Assembly (NCBI RefSeq): GCF_006546835.1
Contig: NZ_VICB01000003.1
Span: 1-64,000 of the forward strand
From: Actinomyces johnsonii
GTDB lineage: Bacteria; Actinomycetota; Actinomycetes; Actinomycetales; Actinomycetaceae
Reading direction: 5' to 3'
DNA: 64,000 nucleotides
The stretch's first letter is position 1; the number at the start of each line of letters is the position of its first letter. A program made the translations under genes and the position numbers. Shown piece by piece: positions 44,154 through 51,806 of the stretch. The notes beneath the pieces were generated by a model. The model did no database searches, was not told where the DNA came from, and saw only the letters and a list, made by a program, of their open reading frames with translations.

Positions 44154-45469
44154 GACATGACCTCCTCAACGTCTGTCATCTCGCCCAAGATCGAGCGCAG
44201 TGCCAGCATGGCGGTGTAGGTGGTGAAGATCCGCATCGGGCGGTCGGTGTCGGCGGCGACCCTGCGCATGAGGGCCACAGCTTTGCGTAGGTCGGGCTCG
44301 ACGTCGGTGACTTCGACGTCGTCGTAGCGCAGCCGCAGCGCCATGTCCCAGGCGCGTACGCCGGTGACGACGGCGACCCCGCCGGGGCGCAGGGCGGCGA
44401 AATCGACGTCCCACAGCCAGGACATGTCCCGTCCGTCGGCGTACTCGTCGTTGATGGCCACGACCACGACCTCACCGGACTGCGCCTGGGCGGCCGCTGA
44501 AAGCAGGCCCATGCGGAAGCCGGCCGGGTTTTTGACCAGGGAGAGCTGGACGGGGCGGCCATCCAGGGTGAGGACCTCGCCGCGGCCGAAGGCGGCCTGT
44601 ACGGTGCCCAGGGTGGCGAGCAGTCCGGGCAGGTCGGCGTCCTCGCCCAGCACCTCCAGGACCACCCCGAGGGCGGCGCAGGCGTTGAGTAGGTTGTGGA
44701 CGCCAGGAATGGCGAAGTCGACCTCGTGGGAGGCTCCATCGACGCGCACGGTAGCGCGCTGACCGTCAATGGCCTCCAGAGTGACGCGCGGGCCGGGGAT
44801 TTGGGATTCGTCCTGGTGCGCCCGGGGGCCGGTCTGGCCGGTGCGCAGATCGTCGTCGGACAGGAACAGGGAGCGCAGGTCCTCGCCGGTGCCGAAGGAG
44901 ACGACGCGGGCGGAGACGCCCTCGAGGAATGCGGGCGCGGCCAGGCGCGGGTCGTCGCCGTTGAGGACGACGACGTCGCTGGTGGCCTTGGCGATGGAGT
45001 GCAGGAGGGAGGCCGTGTAGTCGATCTCGCCGAAGCGGTCGAGCTGATCGCGCATGACGTTGAGCAGCAGGCAGGCGCGCGGGCGGACCCTGGCCACGAA
45101 GTGCACGGCGTGGGCCTCGTCGAGCTCGAGGACCGCGATGTCGGCGTCGAGGCGGCCGGCGGCGTCGACCTCGGTCAGCAGGGAGGCGAGCACGCCGCGC
45201 ACGAAGTTCGAGCCGGTCCGGTTGGTGAAGACCTTGAGGCCCTGCTCGCGCAGGAGCTGGACGACCATCTTGGTGGTCGTGGTCTTGCCGTTGGTGCCCG
45301 AGACCACGATGACGCCGCGGGGCAGGCGGCTCAGCGTGCGCTCCAGGAAACCGGGGTCGGTGCGCTCCATGACCAGGCCGGGGAAAGCGGTGCCGCCGCT
45401 GCCGCCGCCGCGCAGACGCGCCGCCAGCCGCGCCGCGTGGCCGAGGGTGACCGTGAGTCGAGAACGCAT
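44150..45469 (-). CDS. murT: MurT-type Mur ligase (lipid II amidation)
   Basis: About 439 residues from ATG 45469, chosen because AGGAG lies five bases upstream and the protein then begins MRSRLTVTLG like other MurT; the frame opens at 45529. P-loop GTNGKTTT at about 57-64, Mur ligase middle-domain motif VLELDEAHAVHF, and a C-terminal DUF1727-type domain (VVVAINDEYADGRDMSWLWD). Unlike canonical MurT proteins, I do not see the four-Cys zinc ribbon in the middle domain: the expected region (about 195-235) has no Cys pairs. Partner of GatD in lipid II amidation. Confidence 0.92.
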   Translation of the reverse strand: MRSRLTVTLGHAARLAARLRGGGSGGTAFPGLVMERTDPGFLERTLSRLPRGVIVVSGTNGKTTTTKMVVQLLREQGLKVFTNRTGSNFVRGVLASLLTEVDAAGRLDADIAVLELDEAHAVHFVARVRPRACLLLNVMRDQLDRFGEIDYTASLLHSIAKATSDVVVLNGDDPRLAAPAFLEGVSARVVSFGTGEDLRSLFLSDDDLRTGQTGPRAHQDESQIPGPRVTLEAIDGQRATVRVDGASHEVDFAIPGVHNLLNACAALGVVLEVLGEDADLPGLLATLGTVQAAFGRGEVLTLDGRPVQLSLVKNPAGFRMGLLSAAAQAQSGEVVVVAINDEYADGRDMSWLWDVDFAALRPGGVAVVTGVRAWDMALRLRYDDVEVTDVEPDLRKAVALMRRVAADTDRPMRIFTTYTAMLALRSILGEMTDVEEVMS

Positions 45470-45687
45470 GGGACTCCTGCCGACTGAAGAGGGGCGCGCC
45501 AGGGGCGCGGACGGGGCGTTGGTGCTCATATGGGCACCAACTGCGCGCCAGTCTAGGGCAGCAGATCGGTTACGGACGCGTCACGATGCTCACGTGGAAG
45601 GTGTGAGGGATCAGGGGACACCCCGCGTGCTCGTGCGGGTTTGGAAGGGGGCGGGTGGGCCGCAGGCCGGAGCGGGCCCGGGGTGGC

Positions 45688-47304
45688 TCACCGGGGGACG
45701 ATGACGTGCAGGGCGGCCTGATCGACCTCGGCCCGCAGGGTGCGGGTAGAGCCGGCCGTGTCTCCGTCGAGCTCGAAGGGGACGGGACGGTCGGCCTCGA
45801 TAAGGACCGTCCTGGCGCGGGTGAGAGTGAAGCCCTCCATCTCCTGGCCGGTGAGGATCTGCGCGCCCAGGCGCGCCCAGTCCACGACCTTGCCGGGGTT
45901 GGCCAGGAGCAGGTCGACCATGCCGTCGGTGGGGGTGGCCCGAGGGAAGAGTGTCATGCCGGCGGTGATGGTGCCGACGTTGCCCATGAGCGCCATGACC
46001 ATCTGGCGGCGTACGGGGGGCGCGTCGTCGAGCGTGATGGTGGCGGTGAAGGGATCGGGGACCGCGTTCTGGACAGCGGCCACCGCGTAGGCGCCCGAGC
46101 GGATGACCTTCTTCAGGCCCGAGTCGGTGGACTCCATGATTTGGGCGTCCAGGCCCATGCCGGCCATGACGACGAAGCGCTCCTGGCCGTCGTCGAAGGT
46201 GCAGGTGACCATGTCGATGGCCTTCCGGCTGCCGTGCAGGGCCAGACGGATGGCGGCGTCGGTGTCCAGGGGGACGGAGAGGTTGCGGGCCAGCAGGTTG
46301 CCGGTGCCGGCGGGGATGAGGGCCATGGGCATGTCGGTGCCGGCGAGCTGGGAGGAGACGGCACGCACGGTGCCGTCGCCGCCGGCCACCATGACCAGGT
46401 CGACGCCGGCCTCTAGGGCTCGGCGGGCCATGGAGCGGCCGGGGTCGTCAGGTGTGGTCTCCAACCAGACGGTGGGGCGCCATCCGGAGGCGCGCACCTC
46501 CGCGGCGACCCTGCGGCGCAGGAGCGAGAGGTCGTCGAACTTGGTGGGGTTGTAGATGACGGCGGCCCGCTTCTCGCTGCTGGAGCGCGATAGGCGGCGG
46601 TTGACCCAGCTGGTGAGGATCGCGTCGATGCCACCGACCCACAGGGCCAGGTTCGCGAAGGCGGCGCCCAGGAGGAATCCACCGATGAGGTCACTGAGCG
46701 TGGCCTGCCCCATATACCACTGGCCGACGGCGCTCGCGGCGACGGCGGCGTAGCCCAGGACGGTGCCGGTGGCGACCATGGCGCTGCGGTGGTGGGCGCG
46801 CGCGAGGGTCACCAGGACCCATGAGGCCAGCGTTATGGCGGTGATGTGCGCGTTGGGGTAGGAGTAGGTGAAGGCGGCGATGGAGTCGGAGAAGGCGGAG
46901 CCTGGGGCGGGGTGAGCCAGGTGCAGGGCGATGAGGAACTGGGTGGGAATGCCGGCGGCGGCGATGGCCAGTGAGACGCTCAGACGGCGCATGCGGGCCG
47001 TGTAGGCGTAGACGACCCAGGCCGCGATGAGCCCGAGGATGATGATGGGGTGGGTGAAGGTGGCGAAGGCCTCTGCGAACTGTCCGGCGACTGACCGGGG
47101 CTGGGTGTCGGGGATCGGCAGGAGTGCGTCGATGGCGGGAGGGTGCTGTTCGGCGCAGGGGACGAGCCGCCCCGGGGCGCTCAGGTAGGTCCAGACGATG
47201 AAGGCCAGGGCGAATCCGACGCAGAGGATGGCCTCGACATACTTCAGGCGCAATGGGGGGCGAGAAGAGGGGGCGCTGCCACGTGCGGGCCTGCTCGCGC
47301 TCAT
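45688..47304 (-). CDS. PAP2-like membrane domain fused to a diacylglycerol-kinase-family catalytic domain
   Basis: 538 residues from ATG 47304 (AAAGGG upstream; the long open frame to 47901 is not used). The N-terminal half has about six membrane helices arranged as in PAP2 phosphatases, but the catalytic motifs are degraded: PSGH is PNAH, and S-R-x5-H-x3-D reads G-Q-x5-A-x3-D, losing Arg and the nucleophilic His. The C-terminal half is a lipid/diacylglycerol kinase domain: VIYNPTKFDD, GGDGTVRAV (about 348) and PAGTGNLLARN. It probably phosphorylates a membrane lipid, with the first half serving as an anchor or lipid-binding unit. Confidence 0.88.
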   Translation of the reverse strand: MSASRPARGSAPSSRPPLRLKYVEAILCVGFALAFIVWTYLSAPGRLVPCAEQHPPAIDALLPIPDTQPRSVAGQFAEAFATFTHPIIILGLIAAWVVYAYTARMRRLSVSLAIAAAGIPTQFLIALHLAHPAPGSAFSDSIAAFTYSYPNAHITAITLASWVLVTLARAHHRSAMVATGTVLGYAAVAASAVGQWYMGQATLSDLIGGFLLGAAFANLALWVGGIDAILTSWVNRRLSRSSSEKRAAVIYNPTKFDDLSLLRRRVAAEVRASGWRPTVWLETTPDDPGRSMARRALEAGVDLVMVAGGDGTVRAVSSQLAGTDMPMALIPAGTGNLLARNLSVPLDTDAAIRLALHGSRKAIDMVTCTFDDGQERFVVMAGMGLDAQIMESTDSGLKKVIRSGAYAVAAVQNAVPDPFTATITLDDAPPVRRQMVMALMGNVGTITAGMTLFPRATPTDGMVDLLLANPGKVVDWARLGAQILTGQEMEGFTLTRARTVLIEADRPVPFELDGDTAGSTRTLRAEVDQAALHVIVPR

Positions 47305-47737
47305 CTCGCCCTTTCTGCTGGGTGATCGTTCTGAAGGCAGCCTAGTCGGTGAGGCTGTGGACGGCATATGTCCGGGCTGAGGAAACGAGTCGGGCGGGGC
47401 GCGCGAGGTGGGGTGGACGGAACGGAGCAGACGTGCCCGAAGCCTGCTGCCGAGGTCACGATGGACGGGGGAGAGGTGAGTGGGCTGGGAGGGGTGTTTC
47501 GGATGCGCGACGGATGCTCGAGTTCGGTGAGTTGAGGTGATGCGATGTGAACGGAGTGCGACTTTCTCGATCACTCGTGTGTGATGTCTGATGAATGCGG
47601 TGGGGTGCGTGTGCGGATGAATGGATAGCTCGGGCATCAATCCCCTGCGGGGCGGCGGGGGAATGGGTACATTGTGCTGGTTGGTTGTGGGCGCCTCTCG
47701 GCGCTCGTTCCCCGATCTACCTCGAAGGACGTATGTC
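47305..47737. other. Intergenic region before the first Tat-lipoprotein gene
   Basis: About 430 bases. The last 50 bases (from about 47688) are nearly the same as those before the paralogue at 57523, including GGGCGCCTCTC and CTACCTYGAAGGA, so the leader is conserved and probably carries the promoter region and ribosome binding site. The remainder holds nothing recognisable. Confidence 0.5.
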
Positions 47738-48286
47738 ATGCGACAGCAGATTCGGTTCCTCACCCATGCCCTTGGCCGTCGTGAAACGATCAAGTACCTG
47801 TCGATCGCGGCTGTTGGTGCGGCTATCGCTCCTCTAACCGGCTGCTCCGGATCCACTTTAGCGTTCAAGAAGTTCGCCGCCGGGACCTGGGAGATCAACA
47901 TTCCTCAGGACTCGCACGAACGAAAAATCACCCTGACGATTGAGGAAGGGGGAACTTGGAAGGCTGATGTGACCGGCAAGGTGAATAAAAAGGAACCTGC
48001 AAGGACCGAGAAGGCTAACGGTACCTGGAAGCTGGCGGGTACTAACCTATCCATCACTGAGGAGAGCGATCGGGTGCTCGTGCTGGTCTCAGATGGTAAA
48101 GGTACTGTCTCGTCGATTCCGGAGACGGTTGACCAGGAGAAGATGCCATCCTCTATTCAGTGGGCCTTTGAGAACGGTGGTCTTGATGTACCTGTGGTGT
48201 GGGATAAAGATTCCCAAACTCTTACTCTGACGGGACAGGATCCGTATGACAACCCGCTGCCTATTATTGCCGTGAAGAAGAAGTGA
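47738..48286 (+). CDS. Tat-type lipoprotein (paralogue of 57523)
   Basis: 182 residues from ATG 47738 (AAGGA upstream; the open frame from 47621 is rejected because identity with the paralogue starts at this Met). The N-terminus has a twin-arginine-like GRRETIKYLS, a hydrophobic core and a lipobox LTGC at about residues 33-36, so the protein may fold before export by the Tat system and become lipid-anchored. The first about 50 residues are nearly identical to the 57523 protein, and the rest diverges strongly. The mature part looks like a beta-rich domain (WKLAGTNLSI, PVVWDKDSQTLTL). Function unknown. Confidence 0.8.
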   Translation: MRQQIRFLTHALGRRETIKYLSIAAVGAAIAPLTGCSGSTLAFKKFAAGTWEINIPQDSHERKITLTIEEGGTWKADVTGKVNKKEPARTEKANGTWKLAGTNLSITEESDRVLVLVSDGKGTVSSIPETVDQEKMPSSIQWAFENGGLDVPVVWDKDSQTLTLTGQDPYDNPLPIIAVKKK

Positions 48287-48333
48287 TCGGCCGACTATCG
48301 GTGGCAGTTCCGTCTCATCGCGGATGACTTCAG

Positions 48334-48375
48334 ACGTGTGCCCCGTCCGCTCCTATGGGCGGGCGGGGCACACGT
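48334..48375 (+). terminator. Terminator of the first Tat-lipoprotein gene
   Basis: Arms of 17 bases (48334-48350 with 48359-48375) pair with one G-T wobble around an 8-nt loop, about 50 bases after the stop codon at 48286. Confidence 0.82.
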
Positions 48376-48535
48376 CGTGAGATACGCGAATCGATGACCC
48401 AGTGGAGGCGAACGAGGCGCTCCGGCCTGAGATTCGGAAGAGATTTCTCCTGCAACGGCTTGAACGGCATCAGGCCTGCTGGCGATTATCGAAACGCAGA
48501 GCGGCGGCCTGGCCCATCTCCTCGGCCAGTCGGGA

Positions 48536-49168
48536 TTGAGCGTCGACTCAATAGTCGGGGTACTCGGCCTGGCGGCCTCTTACCCCCTCCTCTTCGAAGG
48601 CCTCATGAGCAAGCTCATGGGCCTTCTCATCGTCGCCCTCTCCCTACCCCACTCAAAACAATGGGAGGCGTGTTGGCGGTATGTGATGGGCGTCGTTGAC
48701 CTTGCGGTAGTGCCGACGGGGCGCGGCTCTTCACCGGCGGAGGAACCTGGCAGTTCGCTAGACGTGGCTGGCAGAACGGACACTGAGCAAGGCAACCGGG
48801 CGAGCGCCTCCGCAGAAGCCGCAAGTGCGATCCACCCAGCCCGAGCAGCACAGGACACACAGCAGCACACGGCCACCCAACCGCGGCGGATCAACCGCTA
48901 CCTGCGTCCGCAGCTGGTGGAAGAGATGGTGGCGCTGCACCAGGCGGGGCAGACGGTGGCGCAGATCGCCACACGCTTCGGCTTCCATCGCACCACGGTG
49001 GCGCGGCACCTCAAGCAGGCAGGGGAGACGCTGCGCACCGACCCAGCCGACCCCGTCTTCCAAGAGCGGGTGCGGGAGGCCTACGCCGAACTCGGAACGG
49101 TCAAACACACCGCCCAAAAGCTGGGCGTTAGTAAGGATACGGTAAGGAAGGTGGTGCGGGGTGAGTGA
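48536..49168 (+). CDS. Helix-turn-helix protein, recombinase-HTH-like
   Basis: Up to 210 residues from TTG 48536; the true start is uncertain because no good ribosome binding site is seen (ATG 48605 is an option). The N-terminal part is hydrophobic and the middle is Ala/Ser/Gln-rich linker. Residues about 122-210 hold two helix-turn-helix motifs: VEEMVALHQAGQTVAQIATR (with GFHRTTVARHL) and AQKLGVSKDTVRKVVRGE. The first is close to the C-terminal DNA-binding domain of serine recombinases, but no resolvase catalytic domain is present. It could be a small regulator or the surviving half of a recombinase. Confidence 0.55.
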   Translation: MSVDSIVGVLGLAASYPLLFEGLMSKLMGLLIVALSLPHSKQWEACWRYVMGVVDLAVVPTGRGSSPAEEPGSSLDVAGRTDTEQGNRASASAEAASAIHPARAAQDTQQHTATQPRRINRYLRPQLVEEMVALHQAGQTVAQIATRFGFHRTTVARHLKQAGETLRTDPADPVFQERVREAYAELGTVKHTAQKLGVSKDTVRKVVRGE

Positions 49169-49329
49169 GCCGACGCCGAATATGGCATATAGATCAGCGC
49201 GAGCCATCGTATCGAAGTATCTGGAAGATCGGAAACGACCGTATAGTGTCATTAATCAGATAAAACAGATACTTCTACAGGCGCTTTCAAGTGCAGTTAA
49301 TCGATGCGATCAACGTCGAAAAAACATTC

Positions 49330-49968
49330 CTATCCATCTCTCTCCGGATACCCATGCCTCCGCCAATACCGATAGACAAACGCCCCACTATCTGGATCGA
49401 GACACAAGAAATCTCTGCGGACATTGAACGTGCATGTGGCATGTGGCGCAGAGACAGCATGATCGGCCAAAGACGATGCCGTCGAGCGAGCTGGCGTTGG
49501 CAGGTGGATTGGCCAGTTGGGGCCATAGAGTGACGCCGTACTCTTGATCTCACGCAAGAAGGATTCTGTGCCGCCAGGCGCTTCTGCGCCAAGTGCAGAG
49601 AATTTGTTCCATGGCATGCATCGCTGTGGATTATTTTTGTGCGCGCAGTCTGAAAATATCGTATCTACCGTCTGCGACACTATTTCCTTTCGTTTCGCGA
49701 TATTATCAATTCTCCCGACAAGTGACCCATCGTAGTTGCCACGAAGCAGTGAGATTCTCGTATAGCCAGTATCATAGACAATCGTTGCGTTGTGTGTGAC
49801 GACCGATGCGACACGACGCTCGAATAGCCCGCGCATTGCGTCGTGTGGCTGCAGTGCTGGCAAACTATAAACGATGAAGCAATACCAGAGAATGAGACAG
49901 TCGATGATGATGGTTGAAACTTTGGTGATGCGAGACCAGGAGGGAGATGGGGAATGTGGGAAACTCAT
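49330..49968 (-). CDS. Putative membrane-anchored protein of unknown function
   Basis: Up to 212 residues. One likely membrane helix at about 17-40 (VSTIIIDCLILWYCFIVYSL) with a short cytoplasmic N-terminus, then an extracytoplasmic domain with two Cys-containing stretches (FSDCAHKNNPQRCMPW and ATCTFNVRRDFLCLD) that could form disulphides. Visibly AT-richer than the chromosome. No ribosome binding site is clear before ATG 49968, so the start is unsure. It lies on the same strand as the secreted protein at 50049-51209 and 80 bases beyond its end, a possible partner. No family recognised. Confidence 0.5.
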   Translation of the reverse strand: MSFPHSPSPSWSRITKVSTIIIDCLILWYCFIVYSLPALQPHDAMRGLFERRVASVVTHNATIVYDTGYTRISLLRGNYDGSLVGRIDNIAKRKEIVSQTVDTIFSDCAHKNNPQRCMPWNKFSALGAEAPGGTESFLREIKSTASLYGPNWPIHLPTPARSTASSLADHAVSAPHATCTFNVRRDFLCLDPDSGAFVYRYWRRHGYPERDG

Positions 49969-50048
49969 ACTTAATTATGATAATACCACAATCATTCGCC
50001 TCATGTCGACCCAAATATGCTGTCATCTGACAACTACTACCACGTTTC

Positions 50049-51209
50049 CTACCGGTAGCAGCCCGTCGAAAAAACGTTAAACTCCTGTGCCTTCCCGCTC
50101 CTTGCGGCATCTTTCTGGCCTTTGTATACACCATAATAGTAAGCCTCGTCAAAATCGTAATAGTCGTAGATAATGAAGCAATCATCAGACGTACGGTACA
50201 TAGTGAACTGACCCAAAGATAAGTATACGTCATAGCCGTTGGCAAGCGATCCTAGTGCATCTATATTCTTGAATCCTCCGACAGGGATACTGTAGGCTGT
50301 AAGGCGAAGCATGGGCAAATCTTTGAAGAATGCCCAGTCGATACGAGCATCTACTCCTGGGGAAGAGTCTTCTTTATGGTAGTGGCTGTATAATGAAGAA
50401 AACATCGACATCTTGTCGGCATTAGATGCATCCCAGATGTTCGGCCAAGTTCGTGGGCCTAGCGGCTTAACTCCAGCTGTAGGACTTGTTCCATCAGGAG
50501 AGTTGCAATCCGGAATAGCCCCAATGGCGGTTCCTTCAGTAAGGTAGACTCCGGATACCCATGTATGGTCCGTGGTGTAGTACCACATGGAATCGCTGCG
50601 GGTTGTATCCTGAGGGTTTTCAACCAGCGATCCTGTCGTATAGCACTTAAGAGTCAAAGCGGACCCGGGGGAATAAGTCGTGATAATCTCATGCTGTGCA
50701 GTCGGACCTATTCTTCCGTTAACGTAATCGACGCCAGGGGCGCTGATTACGGTGGTTGGGAAGTCTCGTTGAAAGTAGTTCTCTGGCGTCGGGGCGGGGC
50801 CCGAGTGTGGCATCGTGTCCTGATCGCCGCCCGGACATACCTCAGTCACTGGCTGGTCGCTACCGGTGTACACCATTGCATCGCTGATGTAGTTGGTAGT
50901 CCCGATGTCATTTACGCTGCCTGGCACGCTATACCAGATACGTGAAGAACCATAGGGACCCTCCGCTTCATCACCCCGCACCCAGCAACCGAGCTTTACG
51001 GTGGAACCTGCGGGTATCGTCCCTTTCACGGCGAATTGGGGGCTTGGGCCAACTCGAAGGTTCGCGTAATCCCAGCCAGGAGCCGAAAACACCGTCGCAG
51101 TGAATTCGTCCGCACTTGCTGTCGGCGTCGCAAACACCGCTCCAGCGATCACCAGTAGCACGCTCATGCAGAGCGTCATCAGTCGTTTCATCTTGCTCGC
51201 CTTGCTCAT
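50049..51209 (-). CDS. Secreted protein with two SH3-like repeats
   Basis: 386 residues from ATG 51209, with GAGGAGGA six bases upstream. A signal peptide ends after TASA. Two related repeats follow (about 35-118 and about 150-235), each starting TV[FI]SAPG.DY.N.R[VI]GP, then PGS..[TL]LKC or VKLGC, then a WY strand: a layout like bacterial SH3 domains that bind peptidoglycan. The C-terminal third (about 265-386) is Asp/Tyr-rich (IIYDYYDFDEAYYYG) and unlike anything I recognise. AT-rich relative to the chromosome. Possibly a secreted wall-binding enzyme or a toxin carrier; no catalytic motif identified. Confidence 0.72.
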   Translation of the reverse strand: MSKASKMKRLMTLCMSVLLVIAGAVFATPTASADEFTATVFSAPGWDYANLRVGPSPQFAVKGTIPAGSTVKLGCWVRGDEAEGPYGSSRIWYSVPGSVNDIGTTNYISDAMVYTGSDQPVTEVCPGGDQDTMPHSGPAPTPENYFQRDFPTTVISAPGVDYVNGRIGPTAQHEIITTYSPGSALTLKCYTTGSLVENPQDTTRSDSMWYYTTDHTWVSGVYLTEGTAIGAIPDCNSPDGTSPTAGVKPLGPRTWPNIWDASNADKMSMFSSLYSHYHKEDSSPGVDARIDWAFFKDLPMLRLTAYSIPVGGFKNIDALGSLANGYDVYLSLGQFTMYRTSDDCFIIYDYYDFDEAYYYGVYKGQKDAARSGKAQEFNVFSTGCYR

Positions 51210-51806
51210 CGTGATCCTCCTCGGGGTTGAGGGCGATGGAGCTGTTGACTCCAGCAGACGTCCTTGCCTGCTCTTTGAGGCTATACCGCCTGAGCGGTCG
51301 GTAGTGGTGTACGTCACGAAGTGTGATGAAACCGTAACAACTCGTGTGATTGCAGCCAATGCTGATGAGTGAACGTTGGAGGAACGGCGCAAAAGCCGCC
51401 CTGGGAGCTGGCGACTGTGGGGTCCATTCTCCCAGGGCGAGTCGATGTGGTGAGCATGCTTAAGCGCTGACCGCGTGTAGCTGTCCGCACCTGCGCCGCA
51501 GTAGTGGATGGTCAGATCGCAGTGACCACCAGTTCCATGCGGCACCACCCTGAACTGCCGCATGTAGCCGTCACTCGAGGCCCACTAAGTGGGGGTGGGT
51601 GACAGGTGCCGGTGAAGGCGCTACCCCTGGGGCTGAGCCCGATCCAAGTGCGCGCTGAGGTGGACCGGAGGAGCACAGTGGCACGATGCAGGATGTTGAT
51701 TGCTCAACGTGTTCTGTCAGCGGCGCTGTACTGCTCTGTTACTCGTATCCGTCGGCGTTCCTCCGAGTGCTCACCCCATGCGATCCAATACGTCTGCTCG
51801 TGATTC
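51210..51806. other. Gene-free stretch between the SH3-like and AAA genes
   Basis: About 600 bases without a supported gene. It includes the promoter region of the minus-strand secreted protein and an inverted repeat with 11-base arms (51397-51407 with 51429-51439, loop of 21), of unknown role. Confidence 0.4.

Noticed and set aside
45688-47901. Longer form of the diacylglycerol-kinase-family protein starting near 47901
   Set aside because: The extension is Pro/His/Arg-rich, overlaps the lipoprotein gene at 47738 and lacks a ribosome binding site, while ATG 47304 has one and leads directly into the first membrane helix.
51397-51439. Inverted repeat as a terminator
   Set aside because: Arms of only 11 bases with a 21-base loop and no T-run; it is not at a gene end.
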